Positions 8,638 through 16,598 of a stretch of 51,685 nucleotides of DNA are shown here, in pieces. Numbering within the stretch: the stretch's first letter is position 1; each line of letters starts with the position of its first letter. The notes beneath the pieces were generated by a model. That model was not told the DNA's origin. It ran no database searches and worked only from the letters and a program-made list of their open reading frames with translations. The stretch is from Burkholderiales bacterium. Lineage in GTDB: Bacteria > Pseudomonadota > Gammaproteobacteria > Burkholderiales > Burkholderiaceae_D. The translations under genes were made by a program, and so were the position numbers. The DNA is taken from assembly GCA_026399895.1 (NCBI GenBank), contig JAPLQC010000073.1:1-51685 (forward strand), read 5' to 3'.

Positions 8638-9507
8638 GTGACGATGCAAGCGCAGATCAAAATGGTGCAATGCCTGTCGCCGGCCGGCCTGCATGCGATG
8701 GCGTACAAGGAATGGGGCGATCCGGATAATCCGCGGGTGCTGGTGTGCGTGCACGGCGTGACCCGGGTGTCAGACGACTTTGATGCACTGGCGGCTGCGA
8801 TGTCGGACCATTACCGCGTCATCTGCCCGGATGTGGTGGGGCGCGGCCGATCGGGGTGGCTAAAAGACCCCAAGTACTACTGGGTGCCGCAGTATGTGAG
8901 TGACATGGTGACTTTAATCGCGCGACTGGATGTGCCAGAGGTGGACTGGTTCGGTACTTCAATGGGCGCGTTGATCGGCATGGGCCTCGCTGCATTACCT
9001 GATACCCCAATTCGCAAGATGGTGATGAACGATGTCGGACCCGCGTTGAATTTTCAGGCGCTCTCGCGCATTGGCAGTTATATCGGTGAAGACATGCGCT
9101 TTGACAGTTTCCAGCAGGGCCGGGACTACATCCGAACCATCTCGGCGCCGTTCGGTCCGCACACGGATCAGGAGTGGGACAAACTCGCGGCGGATGTGCT
9201 TCGACAAACTGCTGATGGCCGCTGGCGACGACACTATGATGTGTCATTGGCTTTGCCATTCAAGGTGATGACCGAAGAAAGCGCGCAACAAGGCGAGGCA
9301 GCGCTATGGGCTGCTTATGATGCCGTGCAGTGTCCGGTTTTACTGGTTCGTGGCAGTGAGTCTGATCTGCTCACACGCGAGACAGCACAGCAGATGACAA
9401 CGCGTGGCCCACACGCACAATTAGTGGAGTTGCCCGGCATTGGGCATGCGCCTACGTTTATGCATGAAGATCAGATCGCGCTTGCGCGCCAGTTTTTTCT
9501 GGAATAG
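8638..9507 (+). CDS. Alpha/beta hydrolase
   Basis: A cytoplasmic alpha/beta-hydrolase of 289 residues. The oxyanion loop VCVHGVTR, the nucleophile elbow GTSMG (Ser at about 108) and the late histidine in GIGHAPTF are all present, and an acid residue is plausible in GSESDLL. The start is GTG at 8638 with AAGGAGA before it; an ATG two codons later is possible. It lies 2 bp before relA and is probably co-transcribed with it. The substrate is unknown. Location near ketone-body genes might suggest an ester or hydroxybutyrate oligomer, but this is speculation. Confidence 0.82.
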   Translation: MTMQAQIKMVQCLSPAGLHAMAYKEWGDPDNPRVLVCVHGVTRVSDDFDALAAAMSDHYRVICPDVVGRGRSGWLKDPKYYWVPQYVSDMVTLIARLDVPEVDWFGTSMGALIGMGLAALPDTPIRKMVMNDVGPALNFQALSRIGSYIGEDMRFDSFQQGRDYIRTISAPFGPHTDQEWDKLAADVLRQTADGRWRRHYDVSLALPFKVMTEESAQQGEAALWAAYDAVQCPVLLVRGSESDLLTRETAQQMTTRGPHAQLVELPGIGHAPTFMHEDQIALARQFFLE

Positions 9508-9509
9508 CC

Positions 9510-11750
9510 ATGGTATTCGTTGTAACCCGCGCCGGAGATGATGAGCTGTGCACAGGCCTGCGGCCCGAGGACGCGGCACGGCTACGGGATGCGATCGAGT
9601 TTGTGCGTGAGCCCTATGCTGGCAAGCAGGTACCCACCGGCCAAGACGCGATGGACTTTTCGCGCGATGTGGTTGCAGCACTGGCCTCACTAAAAGCAGA
9701 TGCAGATACGCGCATTGCCGGTATGTTGTTCGAGCTGGCAGTCGTGGTACCTGAAAAAGTTGCAGCGATTGAGGCGCGCTTCGGTAAAGAAGTGGCCGAT
9801 ATGGTCACCAGTATCCGGCAGCTGATGCGCTTGCACGAAGGCATGTTCGCACGCAAAGACGCAGACCGTACCAAGACCAGCGCGGCAAGCCAGCTGGAAG
9901 TATTGCGAAAAATGACGCTGGCAATGTCGAGCGATATGCGCGTGGTACTGGTGCGGCTGTGCTCGCGCCTTGCAACGCTGCGACACTTCGCTGAAATCAA
10001 GAGCGAAAGCGATTTCGAATTACGTTACGCGCGCGAGACCTTTGATCTTTATGCGCCGCTCGCTAACCGGCTCGGTATCTGGCAGTTGAAATGGGAGCTG
10101 GAAGATTTATCGTTTCGCTTTTCCGAGCCGGATAACTACAAGCGCGTGGCAAAGATGCTTGAAGAGAAGCGGGTCGAGCGCGAACAATTTGTCGAGGATG
10201 CGATTAAACGTTTGCGGTCTGAGCTGGCATCGGCGGGTATCCGCGCGGAGGTCTACGGTAGGCCGAAGCATATCTACAGCATCTGGAACAAGATGCAGGG
10301 TAAGGCGATAGATTTCTCGCGCCTGCATGATGTGCGGGCGTTTCGGGTGATCGTGGAGGATGTAAAAACCTGCTACGCCGTTCTTTCGATCGTGCACGAT
10401 ATTTGGACGCCAATCGCTGAAGAGTTCGACGACTATATTGCGCGCCCAAAGTCGAACGGCTATCAGTCACTCCATACGGTTGTAGAAGCTGATGATGGCC
10501 GCACGCTGGAGGTGCAGATTCGTACCCAGCAAATGCATCGCTTTGCAGAGTTCGGCGTCGCAGCGCATTGGCGCTACAAAGAGGGCACAGGTAATGCACA
10601 AGACGATACCTATGACCAAAAAATTGCCTGGTTGAGGCAGCTACTGAACTGGAAAAGCGAGATCACGGACACCGTGGTCGGGCAAGAAGATAGCGAGCGG
10701 CAGTGGGTCGAGCAGCTAAAGGCGGCTTCCATCAACGACCGTATTTACGTGCTGACACCACAGGGCAGATTGATCGAGTTGCCGATGGGCGCCACGCCGA
10801 TTGATTTTGCGTACCAGTTGCATAGCGATGTCGGCCATCGTTGCCGTGGTGCGCGCGTCAATGGAACGATGGTGCCGCTCAATACCGTGCTGAAGAACGG
10901 TCAGACGGTCGAGATCATTACCGCCAAAGGTGAGGCGGTGGCGATGGGTACTGCGGGGCCTTCGCGCGACTGGCTATCTGATGGCTACACCGCGAGCCCT
11001 CGTACGCGCTCAAAAATTCGTGCCTGGTTCAATGCCATCGAGCAGGCGCAGACGTTGGCGCACGGCCGTATTTTGCTCGACAAGACCTTGCAGCGCGAAG
11101 GAAAGACAGCGGTCAACTTGGATGATCTTGCACATCGCCTGGGCTTTGCCAAGCTAGAGGAGATGTTGCTCGCGGTGGGCAACGAGCGGTTTAGCCTGCG
11201 TGTGGTCGAGCAGGCGCTGCACGGCGACGCGCATGAGCGCACCGCGCCCGACGACGAAAGCCAGTTGACGCGCAAGAGCCGTGCCTCAAGCGTGACGCAA
11301 GGTGGCAAAGCCGGCGTGCTGATCTTAGGAACAGAAGGTCTGCTAACGCAGATGGCGAGTTGCTGCAAACCGGCGCCGCCCGATCCTATCGTCGGCTTTA
11401 TCACGCGTGGCAAGGGTGTCTCGATACATCGTGCTAGCTGCAAGAACTTGTCGCAGATGGTGCTGCGTGCGCCTGAGCGCATGGTGCAAAGTAGCTGGGG
11501 CGAGCTGGGCGGCGATACGGTTTACCCGGTGGATGTGTTCGTACTCGCGCAAGACCGGCAAGGTCTGCTGCGCGACATCTCCGATATTTTTCTGCGCGAG
11601 AAAATCAATGTGATTGGTGTTTCTACGCGCAGTAGCAAAGGGCAGGCCTTTATGTCGTTTACGGGCGAAATATCCTCCACCGAGCAGTTGCAGCGCGCGA
11701 TGAAGGTGATCTCCGAGGTGAGGGGCGTGGCTGAGGTTAAGCGGGTTTAG
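9510..11750 (+). CDS. relA: (p)ppGpp synthetase RelA
   Basis: The stringent-response alarmone synthetase, 746 residues. The N-terminal hydrolase fold is degenerate: where active enzymes have His-Asp there is AGMLFEL (about 70-76), so it should not degrade ppGpp. The synthetase domain has EFDD (about 305-308), the acidic EXDD signature of RelA-type, synthesis-only enzymes, then RPKSNGYQSLHT and EVQIRTQQMHRFAEFG. A TGS domain follows (RIYVLTPQGRLIELPMGATP), then a conserved-cysteine region (ASCCKPAPPDPIVGF) and a C-terminal ACT domain. Full-length members sense stalled ribosomes. The start is the ATG two bases after the hydrolase stop. A bifunctional SpoT is expected elsewhere in the genome. 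Confidence 0.95.
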   Translation: MVFVVTRAGDDELCTGLRPEDAARLRDAIEFVREPYAGKQVPTGQDAMDFSRDVVAALASLKADADTRIAGMLFELAVVVPEKVAAIEARFGKEVADMVTSIRQLMRLHEGMFARKDADRTKTSAASQLEVLRKMTLAMSSDMRVVLVRLCSRLATLRHFAEIKSESDFELRYARETFDLYAPLANRLGIWQLKWELEDLSFRFSEPDNYKRVAKMLEEKRVEREQFVEDAIKRLRSELASAGIRAEVYGRPKHIYSIWNKMQGKAIDFSRLHDVRAFRVIVEDVKTCYAVLSIVHDIWTPIAEEFDDYIARPKSNGYQSLHTVVEADDGRTLEVQIRTQQMHRFAEFGVAAHWRYKEGTGNAQDDTYDQKIAWLRQLLNWKSEITDTVVGQEDSERQWVEQLKAASINDRIYVLTPQGRLIELPMGATPIDFAYQLHSDVGHRCRGARVNGTMVPLNTVLKNGQTVEIITAKGEAVAMGTAGPSRDWLSDGYTASPRTRSKIRAWFNAIEQAQTLAHGRILLDKTLQREGKTAVNLDDLAHRLGFAKLEEMLLAVGNERFSLRVVEQALHGDAHERTAPDDESQLTRKSRASSVTQGGKAGVLILGTEGLLTQMASCCKPAPPDPIVGFITRGKGVSIHRASCKNLSQMVLRAPERMVQSSWGELGGDTVYPVDVFVLAQDRQGLLRDISDIFLREKINVIGVSTRSSKGQAFMSFTGEISSTEQLQRAMKVISEVRGVAEVKRV

Positions 11751-11782
11751 GGCAGGCTTGGTTCATTGGATGTCAAATAACT

Positions 11783-11796
11783 AACCATCGATGGTT
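11783..11796. repeat. Perfect 14-bp palindrome downstream of relA
   Basis: AACCATCGATGGTT is its own reverse complement. It lies 33 bp after the relA stop in the 188-bp gap before tRNA-Val and has no T-run, so it is not an obvious terminator. A protein-binding site is possible. Confidence 0.45.
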
Positions 11797-11897
11797 GCAC
11801 GCTGCCCCCGGGGCTTTAGGTAAATCACTAACCCACCGAGCATTCCCTCTTACCGTGGCTTCAAGCGCTCAGTCACACCCGCAAAATCTTGGAGTTC

Positions 11898-11927
11898 TTG
11901 GCGTAAGGATGCAAAGCTGGCTATAAT
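11898..11927 (+). promoter_or_regulatory. Sigma-70 promoter for tRNA-Val
   Basis: A -35 box TTGGCG (11898-11903), 18-bp spacer and perfect -10 box TATAAT (11922-11927). The start would fall a few bases before the tRNA at 11939. Confidence 0.75.
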
Positions 11928-11938
11928 CTCGCTTCTTT

Positions 11939-12015
11939 AGGCGCGTAGCTCAGCTGGTTAGAGCACTACCTTGACATGGTAGGGGTCGTTGGTTCGAGTC
12001 CAATCGTGCCTACCA
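11939..12015 (+). tRNA. tRNA-Val (GAC)
   Basis: A complete 77-nt cloverleaf. The acceptor arm AGGCGCG pairs with CGTGCCT (one G-U); the D arm has GCTC/GAGC; the anticodon stem CTACC/GGTAG encloses TTGACAT, giving anticodon GAC for valine; and the T loop is TTCGAGT. The CCA end is encoded. Confidence 0.97.
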
Positions 12016-12053
12016 ACACACAGCAGCACTTATCTGTAAGAGCGAGAAAGGCG

Positions 12054-12113
12054 AGACGGTTATGACACCGCGAACTAGCAGCGTAGCGAGATTTTTTCAC
12101 TGCTAGTCCGTCT
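12054..12113 (+). promoter_or_regulatory. Long inverted repeat in the thrS leader
   Basis: ACTAGCAG (12074-12081) pairs perfectly with CTGCTAGT (12100-12107), and the flanking AGACGG (12054-12059) with CCGTCT (12108-12113), leaving a 14-nt bulge that carries the possible leader-peptide start. In addition CCGCG at 12068-12072 duplicates the 3' arm of the downstream terminator and could pair with its 5' arm CGCGG, making an antiterminator. The pairings are seen directly; a regulatory role is inferred. Confidence 0.45.
12062..12106 (+). CDS. Possible 14-codon leader peptide upstream of thrS
   Basis: ATG to TAG encodes MTPRTSSVARFFHC. AAAGG lies about ten bases before the ATG. It contains two Thr and two adjacent Phe codons, and it sits before an intrinsic terminator and the thrS start, the layout of an attenuation leader. 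The bias to regulatory codons is mild, so chance is a real alternative. Confidence 0.3.
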   Translation: MTPRTSSVARFFHC

Positions 12114-12124
12114 TCTTGCATAGA

Positions 12125-12151
12125 AAAACGCGGCTGGTCCGCGTTTTTTTT
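12125..12151 (+). terminator. Rho-independent terminator between tRNA-Val and thrS
   Basis: AAAACGCGG and CCGCGTTTT form the stem around CTGGT, followed by a T-run to 12151. It either ends the tRNA-Val transcript or acts as an attenuator for thrS, 41 bp downstream. Confidence 0.85.
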
Positions 12152-12192
12152 CGTCTGCGGCATGGGCCGCGACACTCTCCGAAGGAGTATCC

Positions 12193-14100
12193 ATGGTTTC
12201 AGTCCGACTTCCCGATGGCTCGCAGCGTCAGTTCGATGCGCCCGTCACCGTAGCCGCGGTTGCCGCATCCATCGGCGCAGGCCTCGCCAAAGCAGCCCTC
12301 GCCGGCAAGGTAGATGGCAAGCTGGTTGACACCTCTTTCCTGATCGATCGCGATTCGGATTTGGCGATCGTCACCGACAAGGATGCCGATGGGCTGGAGG
12401 TGATTCGCCACTCGACCGCGCACTTGCTCGCCTATGCCGTCAAATCGCTATTCCCTGAGGCGCAGGTAACGATTGGCCCGGTGATCGACAACGGTTTTTA
12501 CTACGATTTTTCGTACAAGCGTCCGTTTACCCCGGAAGACCTCGAGGCGATTGAAAAAAAGATGGCTGAACTGGCGAAGAAAGACGAGCCAGTTGAGCGC
12601 AAGGTGATTCCGCGTGACGATGCGGTGGCGTATTTCAAGTCGATTGGCGAGCACTACAAGGCCGAGATCATTGCCTCGATTCCGGCGAATGAAGATGTCT
12701 CGCTGTATTCGGAAGGGCAGTTCACTGACCTGTGCCGTGGGCCACACGTGCCGTCTACCGGCAAGCTGAAAGTGTTCAAGCTGATGAAGCTGGCCGGTGC
12801 TTACTGGCGCGGCGATTCGAAGAATGAAATGCTGCAGCGGATTTACGGCACCGCCTGGACGAAAAAAGAAGATCAGGAGGCTTACCTTCACATGCTGGAG
12901 GAAGCCGAGAAGCGCGATCATCGTAAATTAGGTCGACAACTTGATTTGTTCCACTTTCAAGACGAGGCGCCGGGACTGATTTTCTGGCACCCCAAGGGCT
13001 GGACGATCTGGCAGCAGGTTGAGCAGTACATGCGCCATGTGTATCAAGATAACGGCTATCAGGAAGTCAAAGCGCCGCAGATTCTTGATCGTTCGTTGTG
13101 GGAGAAGTCCGGTCACTGGGACAACTACAAAGACAATATGTTTACGACCGATTCCGAGAATCGGGCGTATGCATTGAAGCCGATGAATTGCCCTGGGCAC
13201 GTGCAGATTTTCCGTTCGAATATGCACTCGTACCGCGAGCTGCCGCTGCGCTATGGCGAGTTCGGACAGTGCCATCGCAATGAACCCTCGGGCTCGCTAC
13301 ACGGCATGATGCGCGTGCGTGGCTTTACGCAAGATGACGGACATATCTTTTGCACCGAAGACCAAATTCTGGATGAGTGCGTCGCTTTCACTGCACTGCT
13401 TCAGCAGGTTTACCGAGACTTCGGCTTTACCGAGGTGATCTACAAGGTCGCCACGCGTCCGGAGAAGCGGGTTGGTTCGGACGAGCTGTGGGACAAGGCC
13501 GAGCGCGCGTTGATCGAGTCGCTCAAGCGTTCAGGTTGTGAGTATGAGATTACGCCGGGTGAGGGCGCTTTCTACGGTCCTAAGATCGAGTACACATTGA
13601 AAGACGCCATCGGTCGGCCCTGGCAGTGCGGCACGATGCAGGTGGATTTCTCGATGCCGGTCAGACTAGAAGCCGAGTACGTGGCCGACGACAACACGCG
13701 CAAGGTGCCGGTGATGCTGCACCGGGCGATCCTGGGGTCATTGGAGCGGTTTATCGGCATGCTGATCGAGAACCATGCGGGTGCCTTGCCGCTGTGGCTG
13801 GCGCCTGTGCAGGTGTCGATCCTGAATATCTCGGAAGGGCAGTCAGATTACGCCAAAGAAATCGAGCAATCCCTGAAAAAACAAGGGTTTAGAGTGCAGG
13901 CGGATTTGCGAAACGAGAAAATAACCTATAAAATACGCGAGCACTCGGTTCAGAAGCTGCCCTACATTGTGGTAGTCGGCGACAAAGAGCGAGATGCGAA
14001 AACCGTGGCCGTGCGTGCGCGAGGCAATGTCGATCTGGGCGTGATGTCCCTCGACGATTTGGTAGGCAGACTCCATCATGAGATCGCTACCAAGGCCTGA
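12193..14100 (+). CDS. thrS: Threonyl-tRNA synthetase
   Basis: A class II synthetase that charges tRNA-Thr, 635 residues as in other proteobacteria. Domain order is normal: an N-terminal TGS-like domain (about 1-60), the editing domain with the [11 protein letters not shown] motif (around 77), then the catalytic core with [12 protein letters not shown] and [20 protein letters not shown], and a C-terminal anticodon-binding domain ([14 protein letters not shown] onward). The zinc cysteine lies in MNCPGH. The ATG at 12193 follows GAAGGAGT. It begins the thrS-infC-rpmI-rplT-pheST-ihfA cluster and may be controlled by the leader just upstream. Confidence 0.98.
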   Translation: MVSVRLPDGSQRQFDAPVTVAAVAASIGAGLAKAALAGKVDGKLVDTSFLIDRDSDLAIVTDKDADGLEVIRHSTAHLLAYAVKSLFPEAQVTIGPVIDNGFYYDFSYKRPFTPEDLEAIEKKMAELAKKDEPVERKVIPRDDAVAYFKSIGEHYKAEIIASIPANEDVSLYSEGQFTDLCRGPHVPSTGKLKVFKLMKLAGAYWRGDSKNEMLQRIYGTAWTKKEDQEAYLHMLEEAEKRDHRKLGRQLDLFHFQDEAPGLIFWHPKGWTIWQQVEQYMRHVYQDNGYQEVKAPQILDRSLWEKSGHWDNYKDNMFTTDSENRAYALKPMNCPGHVQIFRSNMHSYRELPLRYGEFGQCHRNEPSGSLHGMMRVRGFTQDDGHIFCTEDQILDECVAFTALLQQVYRDFGFTEVIYKVATRPEKRVGSDELWDKAERALIESLKRSGCEYEITPGEGAFYGPKIEYTLKDAIGRPWQCGTMQVDFSMPVRLEAEYVADDNTRKVPVMLHRAILGSLERFIGMLIENHAGALPLWLAPVQVSILNISEGQSDYAKEIEQSLKKQGFRVQADLRNEKITYKIREHSVQKLPYIVVVGDKERDAKTVAVRARGNVDLGVMSLDDLVGRLHHEIATKA

Positions 14101-14170
14101 CGGGACTTCCGTCGGGTCGGCTCGCAGCAGAAGCACGGCGTCTTTTTTGGACCTTTAGAAGGAAACGGCA

Positions 14171-14692
14171 ATAGCTACTGATAAATCGCACCGTATCAAC
14201 GGTGAAATTACCGCCCCCGAGGTTCGCCTCTCCGGCGTTGAGAATGAAGCGATCGGCATCGTCAGCCTGGCCGAAGCGTTTCGAATGGCCGAAGAGGCCG
14301 ACGTAGATCTCGTCGAGATCGCGCCCACGGCGGTACCGCCCGTCTGTCGCCTGATGGACTACGGCAAGTTCAAATACCAGGAACAGAAGCGCCAGCATGA
14401 GGCCAAGCTCAAGCAGAAAGTGATCTCGGTCAAAGAGGTCAAGTTTCGCCCGGGTACGGACGACGGCGATTACTCCATCAAGCTGCGTAACCTGGTGAAG
14501 TTCCTCGATGAGGGCGACAAGACCAAGATCACGCTGCGTTTCCGTGGCCGTGAGATGGCCCACCAGGAAATCGGCGTGCGGATGCTGGAGCGGCTGAAAG
14601 CCGACCTCGAGCCTTACGGTCAGGTTGAGCAGTTCCCCAAGATGGAAGGCCGGCAAATGGTGATGGTGCTGGCACCTAAGAAAAAGAAGTGA
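14171..14692 (+). CDS. infC: Translation initiation factor IF-3 (ATA start)
   Basis: IF-3 binds the 30S subunit and checks start codon and initiator tRNA pairing. The 173-residue frame reads [19 protein letters not shown] after the start and ends in MVLAPKKKK, covering both N- and C-domains, including [14 protein letters not shown]. No ATG/GTG/TTG gives a full-length product; the ATG at 14285 would remove the N-domain. The in-frame ATA at 14171, seven bases after GAAGGAAA, is the natural start. IF-3 genes are known to use rare starts such as AUU so that IF-3 represses its own translation; the same logic is expected here. Confidence 0.93.
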   Translation: MATDKSHRINGEITAPEVRLSGVENEAIGIVSLAEAFRMAEEADVDLVEIAPTAVPPVCRLMDYGKFKYQEQKRQHEAKLKQKVISVKEVKFRPGTDDGDYSIKLRNLVKFLDEGDKTKITLRFRGREMAHQEIGVRMLERLKADLEPYGQVEQFPKMEGRQMVMVLAPKKKK

Positions 14693-14704
14693 GTCTCTGC
14701 CGAC

Positions 14705-14734
14705 TTGCTAAGGCGCTGATTTCCTTGATATAAT
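14705..14734 (+). promoter_or_regulatory. Sigma-70 promoter for rpmI-rplT-pheST
   Basis: A -35 box TTGCTA (14705-14710), 18-bp spacer and perfect -10 box TATAAT (14729-14734), just after the infC stop. The leader to rpmI would be about 145 nt. Confidence 0.65.
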
Positions 14735-14860
14735 TTCGGGCTCCGCTGTTTTCAGGCGGGGTCATGTGATTGGTGGCTCGATCCGTCAATCAACAATAAG
14801 CGAGAACAGGCATCCAAGAGCAGTGAAATTGCTGCCACCTGTCATCGTCCAATAATGGAG

Positions 14861-14877
14861 CCGTCCGAAAAGGACGG
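14861..14877 (+). promoter_or_regulatory. Hairpin overlapping the rpmI ribosome-binding site
   Basis: CCGTCC (14861-14866) pairs with GGACGG (14872-14877) around GAAAA. The 3' arm is part of the purine-rich GGACGGAG ribosome site 8-13 bases before the rpmI ATG, so folding would hide it. Translational control of rpmI-rplT by L20 is known in other bacteria; that this hairpin takes part is inference. Confidence 0.5.
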
Positions 14878-14884
14878 AGTTGTC

Positions 14885-15082
14885 ATGCCAAAAATGAAAA
14901 CCAAGAGCAGCGCGAAGAAGCGTTTTCGCGTTCGCCCGGGCGGTACCGTCAAACGTGGCCAAGCCTTCAAGCGCCACATCCTGACCAAGAAAACCACCAA
15001 GAACAAGCGCCAGCTGCGTGGAGCGGTCGATGTTCATGACACAAACGTCAACGCGGTTCGCGCGATGATGCCGTTTGCCTGA
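14885..15082 (+). CDS. rpmI: 50S ribosomal protein L35
   Basis: L35, 65 residues, strongly basic, beginning [16 protein letters not shown] and containing [18 protein letters not shown], all diagnostic. The ATG at 14885 gives the standard length; an earlier in-frame ATG at 14855 would add ten residues not found in the family and would start inside the leader. The gene has its own promoter at 14705-14734 and is followed by rplT 26 bp later. Confidence 0.97.
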   Translation: MPKMKTKSSAKKRFRVRPGGTVKRGQAFKRHILTKKTTKNKRQLRGAVDVHDTNVNAVRAMMPFA

Positions 15083-15108
15083 CCTAACGACCACCACAGG
15101 AGCACACT

Positions 15109-15468
15109 ATGCCAAGAGTAAAACGTGGGGTCACGGCACGGGCCCGTCACAAGAAAGTTCTAGACGCCGCCAAGGGTTACCGCGGTCGTCGTAGCCGTGT
15201 TTATCGCGTCGCCAAGCAGGCGGTCATGCGCGCTGGGCAGTATGCCTACCGCGATCGTCGCAACAAGAAGCGCGTTTTCCGCGCACTCTGGATCACCCGT
15301 ATCAACGCGGCGACCCGTGAGCATGGCCTGACCTACAGCAAGTTCATCAACGGTCTGAAAAAGGCGGAGATCGCTCTCGACCGTAAGGTGCTGGCTGATA
15401 TGGCGGTGACCGACAAGCCGGCATTTGCCGCCATCGTGAACCAAGTCAAAGCCACTATCGCAGCCTGA
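15109..15468 (+). CDS. rplT: 50S ribosomal protein L20
   Basis: L20, 119 residues, an early 23S rRNA-binding assembly protein. The long basic N-terminal tail ([19 protein letters not shown]) and the [20 protein letters not shown] stretch are family signatures. The ATG at 15109 is preceded by CAGGAG. In other bacteria L20 represses the rpmI-rplT message; see the hairpin at 14861-14877. Confidence 0.98.
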   Translation: MPRVKRGVTARARHKKVLDAAKGYRGRRSRVYRVAKQAVMRAGQYAYRDRRNKKRVFRALWITRINAATREHGLTYSKFINGLKKAEIALDRKVLADMAVTDKPAFAAIVNQVKATIAA

Positions 15469-15563
15469 TAGGCCGACTTGCGTTGGCGCCACCGAACTCG
15501 GTGGCGTTCATGCGGGGCATGAGCTGACAAGCCCGTGCCCCGTTGCCATTTTCAAGCATACGC

Positions 15564-16580
15564 ATGAGCTCATTGGAACAACTCGTCGTTGCCGCAGGCG
15601 CTGATTTCGCTGCCGCGCAGGATTCTGCCGCGCTGGAAAACGCCAAGGCCAAGTATCTCGGCAAGAGCGGGCAAATCACCGAGCAGATGAAAGGCTTGGG
15701 CAAGCTCGACCCTGACGCGCGTCGCGCTCAGGGCGCGTTGATCAATGCGGCTAAGGATCAGATCGAGGCGCTGCTTACTGCGCGTCGAAATGCCTTGTCG
15801 GACGCACAGATGCAAGAGCGTCTGAACGCCGAGGCAATCGATGTGACCTTGCCGGGACGTGGCCGCAGTGTTGGCGGTATTCATCCGGTAATGCGTTCAT
15901 GGGAACGTATCGAGCAGATTTTTGCCTCGATTGGTTTCGATGTCGCCGATGGTCCCGAGATCGAAACCGACTGGACTAATTTCTCCGCACTGAATAGCCC
16001 GGAAAACCATCCGGCGCGTTCGATGCAAGATACCTTTTACATCGACGGTAAGGACAGTACCGGCAAACCGCTGCTGCTGCGTACGCATACCAGCCCGATG
16101 CAGGTGCGCTATGCCAAGATGCATCAGCCGCCGATTAAGGTGATCGCACCGGGTCGTACATATCGCGTCGATAGCGATGCTACGCACTCACCGATGTTTC
16201 ATCAGGTCGAGGGCTTGTGGATTGATACCGATATCAGTTTCGCGGATCTGAAGGGTGTTTATCTCGGGTTCGTCAAAGCGTTTTTTGAAACCGACGATTT
16301 GCAAGTGCGGTTTCGCCCCTCTTATTTTCCATTCACCGAGCCGTCAGCCGAGATCGATATTGCGTTTGGTTCCGGGCCGCTGAAGGGCCGCTGGTTGGAA
16401 GTGTCTGGCGCTGGTCAGGTACACCCCACGGTGTTGCGCAATATGGGCTTCGACCCTGAGCAGTTCATCGGGTTCGCCTTTGGTTCCGGTCTCGAGCGAC
16501 TGACGATGCTGCGCTATGGCATCAATGACCTTCGTTTGTTTTATGAAGGTGATCTCCGCTTCCTCAAGCAATTCAATTGA
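15564..16580 (+). CDS. pheS: Phenylalanyl-tRNA synthetase alpha subunit
   Basis: The catalytic alpha subunit of the (alpha-beta)2 enzyme, 338 residues. The N-terminal ~85 residues form the tRNA-binding coiled coil. The class II core follows, with [29 protein letters not shown], the dimer motif around [17 protein letters not shown], and [15 protein letters not shown] near the end. I use ATG 15564; a TTG at 15543 would add seven unusual residues. The ribosome site is weak. The 95-bp gap after rplT holds no clear leader peptide of the enteric pheM type. Confidence 0.97.
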   Translation: MSSLEQLVVAAGADFAAAQDSAALENAKAKYLGKSGQITEQMKGLGKLDPDARRAQGALINAAKDQIEALLTARRNALSDAQMQERLNAEAIDVTLPGRGRSVGGIHPVMRSWERIEQIFASIGFDVADGPEIETDWTNFSALNSPENHPARSMQDTFYIDGKDSTGKPLLLRTHTSPMQVRYAKMHQPPIKVIAPGRTYRVDSDATHSPMFHQVEGLWIDTDISFADLKGVYLGFVKAFFETDDLQVRFRPSYFPFTEPSAEIDIAFGSGPLKGRWLEVSGAGQVHPTVLRNMGFDPEQFIGFAFGSGLERLTMLRYGINDLRLFYEGDLRFLKQFN

Positions 16581-16598
16581 TTTCGGACGACGCGAGCA

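Noticed and set aside
11939..12015. tRNA-Val as an integration site for a mobile element
   Set aside because: No integrase, no duplicated tRNA 3' end and no foreign gene cargo are seen; the downstream genes are core translation genes.
11966..12175. Minus-strand frame of 69 residues ending in VGTIGLEPTTPTMSR
   Set aside because: It is an antisense translation of tRNA-Val, with no ribosome site or conservation signal.
14087..14656. Minus-strand frame of 189 residues opposite infC (and similar long antisense frames over sucA, sdhA and rpoS)
   Set aside because: These are shadow frames produced by codon bias of the real plus-strand genes.
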